A stretch of DNA of 64,000 bases from Hyphomicrobiales bacterium. Lineage in GTDB: Bacteria; Pseudomonadota; Alphaproteobacteria; Rhizobiales; Rhizobiaceae. The position numbers and the translations under genes are program-made. The notes beneath the pieces were generated by a model. That model saw only the letters and a list, made by a program, of their open reading frames with translations, searched no databases and had not been told where the DNA came from. Below, piece after piece: positions 52,303 to 61,267 of the stretch (within the stretch, counting starts at the first letter, position 1; every line of letters starts with the position of its first letter). The stretch is from the NCBI GenBank assembly GCA_900468805.1, contig UEIF01000003.1:1-64000 (forward strand), written 5' to 3'.

Positions 52303-53090
52303 ACGACGATGCTGGAGGGAATGGTCGCCGCCGGCACTGCAGCCGACAGGCCGGTCACGGCCGATTGTGCTGCGCCGATTGCGCCATCGGCGGCAGCATC
52401 GCGGTTCTTCTCGCGTAGATCGCGCATGGCCTTTTCAAGGATCTGCTTCAGTTCGCGGACGACGGATTTGAATTCTTCCATCGTTTTGCGGTCATCGGCG
52501 GAAATTGCGGACGACTTCGGACCGTCTTCGACGGTTTCCTGATAGGCCTTGCGGGCATGAGCCGCGCCATCCGTTTCCGCAGTGCTGGTGCCGTCGTCGG
52601 CTGCTTCCGTCGGCGTTTCGGTATCCTGCGTTGCCTCGGTGGAAGCCGTTGCATCGCTTGCGACAACCTTGGCTGTTTCGCTTGTGGCGGCATCGGTCGT
52701 CGCGGCCGTGGAAGCGGACGTGGCTGCTGCGCTGTTGGCAGCACTTTCGCCGGAAGAGCCACCAGTGGCAACGGCCGAGGCGAATTCGGAGGCCGCAGCG
52801 CCGACCTTACGCGCGAGTTCGGCCGCGAGACGGGCGATCACTTCCGGAGGAAAGCCCGCCGTCTTCAGCGCCTGAAGCTCCTGCTTGGCTTCTTCGAGCT
52901 TGCGTTGAGCGCGGCTCTTTGCATCGTCGGCGGAGCTTGCCAGCGAATTACGCACCTGCTCCAGCGCCAGCGACTGCCGCTGGATCTTCAATACGCCGGT
53001 ATCGGGCTCGCCGCTCGTGGACGAAACGCCGGATTGTGCTGGCTGAGTGCCGCGCAGAAGGGTGGACGCCGAAACGGTTGCGAGCTGCAT
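52299..53090 (-). CDS. Hypothetical protein with low-complexity Ala/Thr/Ser/Glu region
   Basis: 263 residues; I do not recognise a family. Residues ~1-35 contain a polar stretch (STLLRGTQPAQSGVSSTSG). Residues ~40-80 form a predicted coiled coil (RAQRKLEEAKQELQALK). Residues ~85-180 are low complexity, dominated by Ala, Thr, Ser and acidic residues. Residues ~195-235 form a second amphipathic helix (EEFKSVVRELKQILEKAMRDLREK), and the end is hydrophobic (LSAAVPAATIPSSIVV). No signal peptide is visible. The + strand also encodes a long Arg-rich frame here, but codon use favours this one. The role is unknown. Confidence 0.7.
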   Translation of the reverse strand: MQLATVSASTLLRGTQPAQSGVSSTSGEPDTGVLKIQRQSLALEQVRNSLASSADDAKSRAQRKLEEAKQELQALKTAGFPPEVIARLAAELARKVGAAASEFASAVATGGSSGESAANSAAATSASTAATTDAATSETAKVVASDATASTEATQDTETPTEAADDGTSTAETDGAAHARKAYQETVEDGPKSSAISADDRKTMEEFKSVVRELKQILEKAMRDLREKNRDAAADGAIGAAQSAVTGLSAAVPAATIPSSIVV

Positions 53091-53129
53091 AAGATACCCC
53101 CGATTACATTTGGGGCGTACTCTGCCAGA

Positions 53130-54044
53130 TCAGACTTGCGTGGAACTGGGCCGCGGAACCATTTTTTTCTCGGCCAATTGCCGCATGGTCTGCTCGAAAA
53201 GGGACATACCGCCTGGCTTCCAGCCGAGTGTGCGGATCTTTTCCGTATTCATGGGGCAAAGCCCCGCCTTGTCCGCTGCCTCGGGCAGCGGGAAGGGACA
53301 GTTGGCGTGGTGCCGGATGGGCGAGAGAATATCTCTTGTGTCGACGGCGATATCCGAGACGTTGAAGACTTCGCCGGAGATCCGGGCACTTTCTGTTTCA
53401 AGCATCAGTCGCACGGCACGGCCGAGATCGCGGCCGTGTAATTCGGTTCCCGCGCGCTGGGAAACAGGCTCTCCGCGGAGATACTCATCGATCAGGTCGT
53501 CCCATTTGTTAGGGGAGCGATCGCCGTAAATGCCGGTTGCCCGCAGGCTTACTCCGGCAAAGCCTGGGCCGGAAAGATGTGTCAGTGATCGTTCAGCATC
53601 GAGCTTGACCTGGCCGTAAAGTGTTTCCGGTGCTGGGGGCTTGGTTTCGACCAGTTCAGTGCCTGGCGCAGGCTCGCCATAAGCAGCGCGGCTGGAGATG
53701 AAGATGCAACGGCGGGTGCCGGCACGCTTTGCTTCCTCGAAGAGTTTGACGGTGCCGTCGAGGTTCAGACGGCGAAACGCCTTTGGGTCCTTGCCTTCCC
53801 CGCCGCGGTATTTTCCCTCGACGTGGCTGAAGGCGGCATGCACGAACAAATAGGCATCATCGAAGGCGCCGATATGGTCCTCGTCCGGATCGAGCGAAAG
53901 TCGGGCGAAATCGACCGGACGGGAGAAGGACCGGGAGAGCGGCGCGCGCCGCCCGCCGATAATCACCTGATATCCGGCAGAAAGCAGCTCTTCGACGATA
54001 TAGTGTCCGACGAGGCCCGTTCCGCCTGATACCAGTACTTTCAT
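53130..54044 (-). CDS. sqdC: NAD-dependent epimerase/reductase, probable sulfolipid protein SqdC
   Basis: 304 residues of the extended SDR type. MKVLVSGGTGLVGHYIVEELL gives the GGTGLVG dinucleotide site (7-13). FISSRAAYG...ETLYGQVKLDAE supplies Ser, Tyr and Lys (YGQVK ~138-142). SLRATGIYGDRSPNKWDDL follows. It is the third gene of a leftward sqdB-sqdD-sqdC run and overlaps sqdD by four bases. In Rhodobacter the sqdC product acts late in sulfoquinovosyl lipid synthesis, probably as a reductase. The symbol rests on this context and on family type. Confidence 0.8.
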   Translation of the reverse strand: MKVLVSGGTGLVGHYIVEELLSAGYQVIIGGRRAPLSRSFSRPVDFARLSLDPDEDHIGAFDDAYLFVHAAFSHVEGKYRGGEGKDPKAFRRLNLDGTVKLFEEAKRAGTRRCIFISSRAAYGEPAPGTELVETKPPAPETLYGQVKLDAERSLTHLSGPGFAGVSLRATGIYGDRSPNKWDDLIDEYLRGEPVSQRAGTELHGRDLGRAVRLMLETESARISGEVFNVSDIAVDTRDILSPIRHHANCPFPLPEAADKAGLCPMNTEKIRTLGWKPGGMSLFEQTMRQLAEKKMVPRPSSTQV

Positions 54045-54865
54045 GCCGCCTCATCCGGATTGGCCAGAGATGCAATCTCCGGCACATGGCCGCCAGTATG
54101 AAAACAATGCCACAAATCGATCAAAGGTTGTAGCCTCGTTGCCTTAGGGTGATCCTTTTCCCAAGGTTTTTCATACTGATAGTGGAGGACCGAAATGCTC
54201 TTCCAATCCCACAGTGCCGGCATTGTAAACCACACATATTGCAGCATGTTAAAATATACGGGCAGGCCGTGCCAATCGGGAAAGAATGTTTCGAGGAACG
54301 TCTGGTCGGTGCGCCGCCAGAAGATGTCGGGCTGATCCAGAACGTCGATCATCCGCCTGAAGGTCTCTTCCGAAGGACGGGCGACGAAGACGCCGGAATT
54401 CATGCGGTGGAAATCGGCGAGACTCTCATAGACATTCGGCGCCGCGCAGAATTCCGGGTAGGCGAAGAGCTTGTCGATATTCTTCAAGACGATCGCATCG
54501 GCATCGATGAAGACGCAGCGCTCATATTCGACAAGCTGCCAGAGGCGCAGCTTACAGAAATTATCGAGCGGCGAATGAAACGCCGGTTTGCGGCCTTTTG
54601 TGAAGGGTGCGGCGACGTGGAGATTGCCGCGCGCATAACGCTCGTTGAAAGCATCTGACAAGGGTAGATGCTCGACTTCGATCAGCCGGCAGCCCAGAGC
54701 GTCCAGTGGGGTGAGCGCGGACGCATTGACCCCGCCGGTATGCAGAACGACGATGGAGGCTTCGGTGCCCGTGCGGCGCAGGGAGTTTGCCAGCGCGGTG
54801 GCACCCTTCGCGTAGTCGGCGTTGGTGACGAGGGTGACGTAGGCAAAAGGTGGGGTATGGGTCAT
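54041..54865 (-). CDS. sqdD: Glycogenin-like glycosyltransferase (GT8), probable sulfolipid protein SqdD
   Basis: 274 residues of GT family 8. FAYVTLVTNADYAKGATALANSLRRTG opens the nucleotide-sugar fold; the metal-binding DxD is VFIDADAIVLKN (~residue 120). NSGVFVARPSEETFR and FNMLQYVWF follow. Rhodobacter and Sinorhizobium sqdD are described as glycogenin-like and placed between sqdB and sqdC, exactly as here. It should transfer sulfoquinovose from UDP-sulfoquinovose to the lipid acceptor. It overlaps sqdC by 4 bp and follows sqdB by 67 bp. Confidence 0.86.
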   Translation of the reverse strand: MTHTPPFAYVTLVTNADYAKGATALANSLRRTGTEASIVVLHTGGVNASALTPLDALGCRLIEVEHLPLSDAFNERYARGNLHVAAPFTKGRKPAFHSPLDNFCKLRLWQLVEYERCVFIDADAIVLKNIDKLFAYPEFCAAPNVYESLADFHRMNSGVFVARPSEETFRRMIDVLDQPDIFWRRTDQTFLETFFPDWHGLPVYFNMLQYVWFTMPALWDWKSISVLHYQYEKPWEKDHPKATRLQPLIDLWHCFHTGGHVPEIASLANPDEAA

Positions 54866-54932
54866 TGGCGGCGGGCGCTCCCGCCAACGCCTAGATTTAC
54901 GCGCGGTCGGTGCCTCGAGATAAAAGCACCGC

Positions 54933-56153
54933 TCATGATACGGACTTCAGCCGCTTGCCTTCCGGGTCGTGATTGATCGTCGCAGCGATATCCTTCGTCC
55001 AGGCAGAGACGGCCGGGACACGGGAGCGGTCGACGCGGTAAGCGAATTTCTTGGCGACTTCGACGATTTCGTCGAGCAGGCCGGCCTGCAGAGTAATCGG
55101 ATCGAGGCCGAGACCCAGGAATTTGTCGTTCTTGACGACCAAATCGTTTTCGGCCGCCTCCTTGCGCGGATTGGGTAGCCGGACGATCTCCGAACCACTC
55201 ATCCTGGCGATCATCTCGGCGAGATCGCGCACGCGATGGGTTTCTGTCATCTGGTTGAAGATCTCGACGCGCGAGCCGCGGGCCGGAGGATTCTCGAGTG
55301 CCAGCTCGATGCAGCGGACGGAATCCTGGATATGGATGAAAGCACGCGTCTGACCGCCGGTGCCGTGGATCGTCAGCGGATAGCCGATGGCGGCCTGAAT
55401 GAGGAAGCGGTTTAGCACCGTGCCGTAGTCGCCGTCATAATCGAAGCGGTTGATGAGCTGCGGATGGCGGCGCGTCTGTTCGGTATGCGTGCCCCAGACG
55501 ATGCCCTGGTGCAGATCAGTGATCCTTAGGCCATCATTCTTGGCGTAAAACTGAAAGAGAAGCTGATCCAGGCACTTGGTCATGTGGTAGATCGAGCCCG
55601 GATTGGACGGATAGAGGATTTCCTGGGAAACGGTCTCGCCGCCGGTCGTTTCGATACCAACGGGCAAATAACCTTCAGGGATCGCCGCGCCGACCGTCGA
55701 ATAGCCGTAGACGCCCATAGTGCCGAGGTGGACCAGATGAGCATCGAGCTGCAGTTCGACCAGTGCGTTCAGCAGGTTGTGCGTGGCGCTGACATTGTTG
55801 TTGACGGTGTAGTTCTTGTGGCGGTCGCTTTTCATCGAGTAGGGGGCGGCGCGCTGTTCAGCGAAATGGATGATTGCGTCGGGCCGGTTTTCGGCGAGCC
55901 ACTTCTTCAGGAGCTCGTAGTCACGGGCGAGATCGATGAGATTGAAATGGATGCGGCGGCCGGTTTCGGCATGCCAGATGCGGGTGCGCTCCTGAATGGA
56001 GTCCATCGGCGTCAGCGATTGCACGCCCAGTTCTGTATCGATCCAGCGGCGGGAGAGATTGTCGAGGATGTGGACGTCATGCCCGGCATCGGAGAGATGC
56101 AGCGAGGTTGGCCAACCGATGAAACCGTCTCCGCCCATCACCGCAATCTTCAT
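54933..56153 (-). CDS. sqdB: UDP-sulfoquinovose synthase SqdB
   Basis: 406 residues, starting MKIAVMGGDGFIGWPTSLHLSDAGH; the GGDGFIGW dinucleotide site and the RRWIDTELG stretch are specific to the SQD1/SqdB group. FAEQRAAPYSM and the catalytic YHMTK (Tyr ~ residue 190) follow, then HQGIVWGTHTEQTRRHPQLINRFDYDGDYGTVLNRF. It makes UDP-sulfoquinovose from UDP-glucose and sulfite, the first step to the sulfolipid SQDG, which replaces phospholipid under phosphate limitation. First gene of sqdBDC. A perfect 8-bp-arm dyad overlaps its putative -10. Confidence 0.95.
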   Translation of the reverse strand: MKIAVMGGDGFIGWPTSLHLSDAGHDVHILDNLSRRWIDTELGVQSLTPMDSIQERTRIWHAETGRRIHFNLIDLARDYELLKKWLAENRPDAIIHFAEQRAAPYSMKSDRHKNYTVNNNVSATHNLLNALVELQLDAHLVHLGTMGVYGYSTVGAAIPEGYLPVGIETTGGETVSQEILYPSNPGSIYHMTKCLDQLLFQFYAKNDGLRITDLHQGIVWGTHTEQTRRHPQLINRFDYDGDYGTVLNRFLIQAAIGYPLTIHGTGGQTRAFIHIQDSVRCIELALENPPARGSRVEIFNQMTETHRVRDLAEMIARMSGSEIVRLPNPRKEAAENDLVVKNDKFLGLGLDPITLQAGLLDEIVEVAKKFAYRVDRSRVPAVSAWTKDIAATINHDPEGKRLKSVS

Positions 56154-56174
56154 GCCACTGGCTCCTCATGGTTG

Positions 56175-56215
56175 TTTCCTAAGGGGAATAGTTAGGAAAT
56201 ATGACAATTGTTCAA
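56175..56215 (-). promoter_or_regulatory. Putative sqdB promoter with an overlapping dyad operator
   Basis: On the minus strand: -35 TTGAAC (56215-56210), 17-bp spacer, -10 ACTATT (56192-56187). The dyad TTTCCTAA (56175-56182) and TTAGGAAA (56192-56199), spacer 9 bp, covers the -10 and the expected start site. No Pho-box (CTGTCAT repeats) was seen. Confidence 0.5.
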
Positions 56216-56271
56216 TGCTTGCGTGTCGAGACGTGTTGCGCCAAAGAGGGCCGGAAAGTTTGGAGAAAATT

Positions 56272-56721
56272 ATGGCGGAACGCGGTTTTTCTATTTCCGG
56301 CGAACTTACCGAAGCGGGCCATCGCCTCGTGCAGCGGGTCTATTATGAGGATACGGATTTCTCCGGCCTGGTCTATCATGCCCGCTATCTGCATTTCCTC
56401 GAGCGCGGCCGCACCGACTATCTGCGTTGCCTCGGCGTCGAGCAGCGCGACCTCGTCAGTGCCGACGAGGAGGGGCTGGTCTTCGTCGTCCACCGCATGG
56501 AGATCGACTTCAAGAGCCCGGCGCGAATGGATGATGTCCTGACCGTGGTGACCCATACCGAAAAGGCAGGTGGGGCCAAGATGGTCCTCAGCCAGGAAAT
56601 CCGCCGCGACGATATGCTGTTGATTGCCGCAAAGGTGATCATTGCCGTCATCAACGCCAAGGGCAGGCCGCGCCGGTTACCGGAGGCGCTAGCAAGGCAA
56701 ATGCTCATTCCGGAAACATGA
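56272..56721 (+). CDS. ybgC: Tol-Pal-associated acyl-CoA thioesterase YbgC
   Basis: 149 residues of the hot-dog fold. VQRVYYEDTDFSGLVYHARYLHFLERGRTDYLR is the 4HBT/YbgC signature with the catalytic Asp in YYEDTD. It hydrolyses acyl-CoA or acyl-carrier thioesters near the inner membrane and is the usual first gene of tol-pal clusters. The start at 56272 follows TTTGGAGAAAATT. 405 bp without a gene separate it from tolQ, which has its own signals, so ybgC may be a separate unit. Confidence 0.92.
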   Translation: MAERGFSISGELTEAGHRLVQRVYYEDTDFSGLVYHARYLHFLERGRTDYLRCLGVEQRDLVSADEEGLVFVVHRMEIDFKSPARMDDVLTVVTHTEKAGGAKMVLSQEIRRDDMLLIAAKVIIAVINAKGRPRRLPEALARQMLIPET

Positions 56722-57126
56722 GCAAGAGGCAGACAATACCGCCGTTTTCTGTGCGGAGACGCCCTGATACGAGGGCTTGTAAAAACTTGAATTTTATGTG
56801 AAGGAATTGCCGCGCTGCAAGATGAGCGCTGTGTTCAGCAACCGGACGATTCTCCGGTCAAGTTAATCCAGGAACAAAATCTCCCGCGATATTCCCGCTG
56901 TCATCGTTTGGCACTAACGATCTATTAACCATAATGGTGTCTTACTCGCGGAGTCGGAGTTTGTGCGACGCACGCCTTCCTTTGACCAAATTTGACGGCA
57001 AGAAGGCGGAAGAAGAGCTTGGAAGCTTGACCAGGGCTTTGGGCGGCGGCCGCCAGACATTCTTGCGTGATCACTTCGTGCCGCCCGGTCAAGCGCCGGG
57101 CGTTTGGATTCGGGGATTTTGGATCT
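56722..57126 (+). other. Intergenic region and leader upstream of tolQ
   Basis: 405 bp without a convincing gene. It contains an inverted repeat CCGGA/TCCGG (56841-56856), a CtrA-like site at 56914-56932, and a hairpin GCCCGG/CCGGGC (57083-57101) 26 nt before the tolQ start. The small + frame at 56934-57263 overlaps tolQ and has no family-like sequence. Confidence 0.55.
56914..56932 (+). promoter_or_regulatory. CtrA-like site upstream of tolQ
   Basis: CTAA-CGATCTA-TTAA-CCAT: one mismatch from TTAA-N7-TTAA, extended by CCAT to the TTAACCAT form also associated with CtrA. A near-identical element lies before pal (61268-61286). Confidence 0.5.
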
Positions 57127-57846
57127 ATGGAACAAGTAGGATTGGCAGCAGCCACGACCGACGTCAGCCTCTGGTCGCTTTTCATGCAGGCCGGCATCGT
57201 CGTCAAGTTGGTCATGCTCGGCCTTATCGCCGCTTCGGTGTGGACCTGGGCTATCGTCATTGACAAATATCTGGCTTACGGCCGCGCCCGTCGCCAGTTC
57301 GACAAGTTCGAGCAGGTGTTCTGGTCGGGCCAGTCGCTGGAAGAACTTTATCGGACGCTTTCCGAGCGTACCAATACCGGCCTTGCGGCGATCTTCGTCG
57401 CGGCGATGCGCGAATGGAAAAAGTCCTTCGAGCGTGGTGCACGTTCGCCGATCGGCTTGCAGATGCGTATCGACCGCGCCATGGACGTGACGCTCGCCCG
57501 TGAATCGGAATTTCTCTCCGCCCGTCTCGGGTCGCTCGCGACGATCGGTTCGGCCGGTCCGTTCATCGGCCTCTTCGGTACGGTTGTCGGTATCATGACC
57601 TCGTTCCAGGCGATCGCCGGTTCGAAGTCCACCAATCTCGCGGTCGTGGCACCCGGCATCGCGGAAGCGCTTCTTGCAACCGCCATCGGCCTTGTCGCCG
57701 CTATCCCGGCGGTTATCGCCTACAACAAGTTCTCCGCCGACGCCGGCAAGCTCTCGGGTCGCATGGAAGGCTTTGCGGATGAATTCTCCGCCATCCTTTC
57801 GCGCCAGATCGATGAGAAGCTGCAGCCGCGCCAGGCTGCGCAGTAA
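57127..57846 (+). CDS. tolQ: Tol-Pal system proton channel subunit TolQ
   Basis: 239 residues with three transmembrane helices (about 20-42, 138-160, 173-195). The conserved core is LGSLATIGSAGPFIGLFGTVVGIMTSFQAIAGS and APGIAEALLATAIGLVAAIPAVIAYNKF. With TolR it uses the proton gradient to energise TolA, which keeps the outer membrane attached to the constricting septum. The start at 57127 is chosen because MEQVGLAAAT fits the family. tolR follows after 17 bp. Confidence 0.95.
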   Translation: MEQVGLAAATTDVSLWSLFMQAGIVVKLVMLGLIAASVWTWAIVIDKYLAYGRARRQFDKFEQVFWSGQSLEELYRTLSERTNTGLAAIFVAAMREWKKSFERGARSPIGLQMRIDRAMDVTLARESEFLSARLGSLATIGSAGPFIGLFGTVVGIMTSFQAIAGSKSTNLAVVAPGIAEALLATAIGLVAAIPAVIAYNKFSADAGKLSGRMEGFADEFSAILSRQIDEKLQPRQAAQ

Positions 57847-57863
57847 CGGACGGAGCGACGACC

Positions 57864-58319
57864 ATGGGTATGGCTGTAGGCGGCAATAGCGGAGGGGGCG
57901 GCGGACGCCGCCGTCGCGGTGGCCGCAACAAGGGAGTGATCTCCGAAATCAACGTGACGCCACTGGTCGACGTCATGCTCGTGCTGCTGATCATCTTCAT
58001 GGTGGCGGCGCCGATGATGACGGTCGGCGTTCCGATCGATCTGCCGGAAACGCAGGCCAAGGCACTGAATTCAGAGACGCAGCCGATTACGATTTCCGTC
58101 AAGAACAACGGCGAAGTCTATCTGCAGGAAACGCCCATCCCGGCTGAAGAGATTGCTGCAAAACTCGAGGCAATCGCGACCACGGGTTATAACGAGCGCA
58201 TCTTCGTGCGCGGCGATGCGACCGCTCCTTACGGCGTGATTGCCGACGTCATGGCCCGCATCCAGGGTGCAGGCTTCAAGAACATCGGTCTCGTTACGCA
58301 GCAGAAGAAGGACCAGTAA
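57864..58319 (+). CDS. tolR: Tol-Pal system protein TolR
   Basis: 151 residues. A basic Gly/Arg-rich N-terminus (GGNSGGGGGRRRRGGRN) precedes one transmembrane helix, INVTPLVDVMLVLLIIFMVAAPMM, with the proton-path Asp at residue 36. The periplasmic domain (GEVYLQETPIP...RGDATAPYGVIADVMARIQGAG) is the ExbD/TolR fold. It works with TolQ. tolA starts 8 bp downstream, so tolQRA are translationally linked. Confidence 0.95.
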   Translation: MGMAVGGNSGGGGGRRRRGGRNKGVISEINVTPLVDVMLVLLIIFMVAAPMMTVGVPIDLPETQAKALNSETQPITISVKNNGEVYLQETPIPAEEIAAKLEAIATTGYNERIFVRGDATAPYGVIADVMARIQGAGFKNIGLVTQQKKDQ

Positions 58320-58327
58320 CGTTCAAG

Positions 58328-59467
58328 ATGAAGACCAGCGTCGTCACATCTGCGGTTCTGCACGGGCTGGTGCTTACCTGGGCGCTGGTTTCGCTTGGCG
58401 CGCCGGAATCCTTCAAGGTGGAGGATTTCGAGGCGATGCCGGTCGATCTCGTGCCGGTGGAATCCATTACGCAGCAGCAGCTGGGCGACAAGAAGGCTCC
58501 GAAAAAGGAGACCTCCGCACCCGTGCCGACGACACGGCCGCCGATCCCGCAACCGGCCGAAAATGCCGGCGACAACAATGTCGATCTGAAGACGCCACCC
58601 CTTCCCAACGCCAAGCCGAGCAAGACCGACGCGGCGGCAGCCAATTCGAGTGACAAACCGCAGCCGCAGATCGACCCGAAGCCGAACGACGTCAAGGAAG
58701 TCAACAAGGAAGAAACCGAGGTCGAGCAGCCGAAGGAAGTCGCTTCCATTCCCCAGACCAAGCCGGTCGAGGTAACGCCGCCGAAGCCCGAGGAAAAGCC
58801 GCCGGAAGAACAGGCCAAGCCTGCCGACCCGCCGAAGCCGGATGCGGAAGCATTGCCGGACAAGGTGCCGACGCCGGTCGTCAAGCCGCAGGTAAAGCCG
58901 CCAGAGCAGAAGCCGGTCGAAAAGCCGCCGGAGAAGACCCCGGACCAGCCGAAGGCTGCTGAAACGCCGACGGACAAGAAGAAGGCTGACAAGAAGCAGG
59001 AAGTGGCAAAATCGGCATCCTCGATGAAGAGCGACTTCAACGCTGATGAGATCTCGGCGCTTCTCAACAAGACCGATCCGTCCGCCGGCGGCGCTAAGCG
59101 CTCGACGCAGGAAGCGTCTCTGGGTGCGAAGAAGAGCAATGGCGGTGCTAAACTTAGCCAGAGCGAGGTTGACGCAGTACGTGGTCAGATTTCTGGTAAC
59201 TGGTCGGTTGTTTCGGGGTTGGCGGGCGCGGGCGACGTCCATCTTCAGGTTCGTTTCCAGCTTGATCAGGCCGGAAATGTCGTTGGCGATCCAGAGGTCA
59301 TTGCTACCGGCGGCCCCGATGCAACACGCCAGGCTCTCAAGAGCAGCGTGTATCGTGCTGTCATGAAATCGTCTCCTCTCAAGAATCTGCCCGCAGATAA
59401 ATATGAGGGGGACAACGGTTGGAACGAGATGGTTCTCAACTTCGACGCGAGCGATTTTGGAATCTGA
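58328..59467 (+). CDS. tolA: Cell envelope integrity protein TolA
   Basis: 379 residues in the TolA layout. Short cytoplasmic N-terminus and one transmembrane helix (~5-25); a long periplasmic stalk (~40-260) very rich in Pro, Lys, Glu and Ala (PKPEEKPPEEQAKPADPPKP); and a C-terminal TonB/TolA-like domain (~275-379, SEVDAVRGQISGNWSV...VRFQLDQAGNVVGDPEVIATGG). The stalk is Pro/Lys-rich rather than the Ala-rich helix of E. coli. It spans the periplasm to reach TolB/Pal. Its TGA stop overlaps the ATG of the next gene. Confidence 0.93.
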   Translation: MKTSVVTSAVLHGLVLTWALVSLGAPESFKVEDFEAMPVDLVPVESITQQQLGDKKAPKKETSAPVPTTRPPIPQPAENAGDNNVDLKTPPLPNAKPSKTDAAAANSSDKPQPQIDPKPNDVKEVNKEETEVEQPKEVASIPQTKPVEVTPPKPEEKPPEEQAKPADPPKPDAEALPDKVPTPVVKPQVKPPEQKPVEKPPEKTPDQPKAAETPTDKKKADKKQEVAKSASSMKSDFNADEISALLNKTDPSAGGAKRSTQEASLGAKKSNGGAKLSQSEVDAVRGQISGNWSVVSGLAGAGDVHLQVRFQLDQAGNVVGDPEVIATGGPDATRQALKSSVYRAVMKSSPLKNLPADKYEGDNGWNEMVLNFDASDFGI

Positions 59468-59871
59468 TGCTGGCAAACCTATCCCACGGCACCAAGCACC
59501 TTTCAGCCGCCGCCATACTTGTTGCAATGCTCGGCTGCGCGCTTGTCGGGTCGGCACGGGCCGCAACATCCGATGAGCCGGCGGTGACCATTCGCGAAGC
59601 GGTCACGGCCCATTTCAACGTCCCTCCGGATCTGCTGGAAGGTGGGAAAGTCCTGATCACCGTTCATATGAACCTCGACAAGGCCGGTGCCATTATTGGT
59701 TCGCCGGCAGTAGCAGCGACGGGCGGCACGGAAGCGGCCCGCAAGGGCCTATCTGCTGCGGCTCTGCGTGCGGTGGTGCGAGCATCGCCATTCACGATGC
59801 TTCCGAAAGAAAATTACGAGTCCTGGAAAGAAGTCGTTCTGCGCTTCTCATCCGGCGATCCGACTCCATAG
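59467..59871 (+). CDS. Stand-alone TolA C-terminal-domain paralogue
   Basis: 134 residues with an N-terminal signal peptide or anchor ([22 protein letters not shown], residues 11-32). The rest resembles the TolA C-terminal domain directly upstream: both have an LxVxxxLDxAGxxxGxPxVxATGGxxAxRxxL core, then RAVxxSPxxxLPxxxYExWxExVLxFxxxD in similar order. It lacks the stalk, so it cannot span the periplasm like TolA. The start overlaps the tolA stop (TGATG), and tolB follows after 20 bp. It was probably born by duplication of the tolA 3' end. Possible roles are a decoy or additional contact for Pal/TolB; unproven. Confidence 0.78.
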   Translation: MLANLSHGTKHLSAAAILVAMLGCALVGSARAATSDEPAVTIREAVTAHFNVPPDLLEGGKVLITVHMNLDKAGAIIGSPAVAATGGTEAARKGLSAAALRAVVRASPFTMLPKENYESWKEVVLRFSSGDPTP

Positions 59872-59891
59872 ATGCTGAAAGGCTGTTTGGT

Positions 59892-61202
59892 ATGACAAAG
59901 TGTTCCTTCTTCCGCGCCATCATGGTCGCTGCCGGCCTGATGACCGCCGCCGCCTTCGCGACGCCGGCCAACGCGCTTGTTGAGATCAACATCAACAAGG
60001 GCAACGTTCAGCCGCTGCCGATCGCCGTGACGGATTTCTTGCAGGGCAATATGGGCGCGCAGGTTTCTCAGGTCATCGCCGCCGATCTACAGCGGTCTGG
60101 CCTCTTTGCGCCGGTCAACAAGACGGCCTTTATCGAGAAGATCTCCAATCCCGATGCCTCGCCGCGATTTGAAGACTGGAAGGTCATCAATGCCCAAGCG
60201 CTGGTGACCGGCCGCGTCACCCAGGAAGCCGATGGCCGCCTGCGCGCCGAGTTCCGCCTCTGGGATACGTTTGCCGGCCAGCAGATGACCGGCCAGCAGT
60301 TTTATACGCAACCCGAGAACTGGCGCCGTGTCGCCCACATCATCGCTGACGCGATCTATAAGCAGATCACCGGCGAAGAGGGCTATTTCGATACCCGCGT
60401 CGTTTTCGTTTCCGAATCCGGTCCTAAGCAGCAGCGCAAGCGCCAACTGGCGATCATGGATCAGGACGGCTTCAACGTGCGTATGCTGACCGATGGCAGC
60501 GACCTCGTCCTGACGCCCCGCTTCTCGCCGAGCCGGCAGGAAGTGACCTACATGTCCTTCGCCAACCAGCAGCCGCGCGTCTATCTGCTGCAGCTTGAGA
60601 CCGGACAGCGTGAGGTCGTCGGCAACTTCCCGGGCATGACCTTCTCGCCGCGTTTCTCTCCCGATGGCCAGAAGGTCATCATGAGCCTGCAGCAGGAAGG
60701 CAACTCGAACATTTATACGATGGACCTGCGTTCGCGCACGACGACCCGTCTGACCTCCACCGCTGCGATCGATACATCGCCCTCCTATTCGCCGGATGGA
60801 AACCGCATCGCCTTCGAAAGCGACCGCGGCGGACAGTCGCAGATCTATGTCATGAATGCCGACGGTTCGGGCCAGACCCGTATTTCTTTCGGTGATGGCC
60901 GCTACTCCACGCCGGTCTGGTCGCCGCGTGGCGATCTGATCGCCTTCACCAAGCAGTCGGGCGGCAAGTTCTCGATCGGCGTGATGAAGCCGGATGGTTC
61001 GGGCGAACGCATTTTGACGACCGGTTTTCACAACGAAGGCCCGACCTGGGCGCCGAATGGCCGCGTCATCATGTTCTTCCGCCAGGCGGCAGGTGCCGGT
61101 GGCCCGCAACTCTATTCGATCGACCTGACAGGCTACAATGAACAGGCCATCAAGACGCCGGCCTATGGCTCGGACCCGGCCTGGTCGCCGCTTCTGGAGT
61201 AG
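59892..61202 (+). CDS. tolB: Tol-Pal system beta-propeller protein TolB
   Basis: 436 residues with a signal peptide (1-28, ending [12 protein letters not shown]). An N-terminal alpha/beta domain (~30-165) is followed by a six-bladed propeller with WD-like repeats: [88 protein letters not shown]. Periplasmic; binds Pal and, through its N-terminus, TolA. It lies between the TolA-domain paralogue and pal. Confidence 0.95.
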   Translation: MTKCSFFRAIMVAAGLMTAAAFATPANALVEININKGNVQPLPIAVTDFLQGNMGAQVSQVIAADLQRSGLFAPVNKTAFIEKISNPDASPRFEDWKVINAQALVTGRVTQEADGRLRAEFRLWDTFAGQQMTGQQFYTQPENWRRVAHIIADAIYKQITGEEGYFDTRVVFVSESGPKQQRKRQLAIMDQDGFNVRMLTDGSDLVLTPRFSPSRQEVTYMSFANQQPRVYLLQLETGQREVVGNFPGMTFSPRFSPDGQKVIMSLQQEGNSNIYTMDLRSRTTTRLTSTAAIDTSPSYSPDGNRIAFESDRGGQSQIYVMNADGSGQTRISFGDGRYSTPVWSPRGDLIAFTKQSGGKFSIGVMKPDGSGERILTTGFHNEGPTWAPNGRVIMFFRQAAGAGGPQLYSIDLTGYNEQAIKTPAYGSDPAWSPLLE

Positions 61203-61267
61203 TGGAGAGCGGAAATAACGCCTTCATGTCGCCGCAAAGTCCTGAAAATGGGCGATGCAGGGACAAA

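Noticed and set aside
56934..57263. Small + frame in the tolQ leader
   Set aside because: It overlaps the tolQ start out of frame and has no conserved-looking sequence; the region is better read as leader and regulatory DNA.
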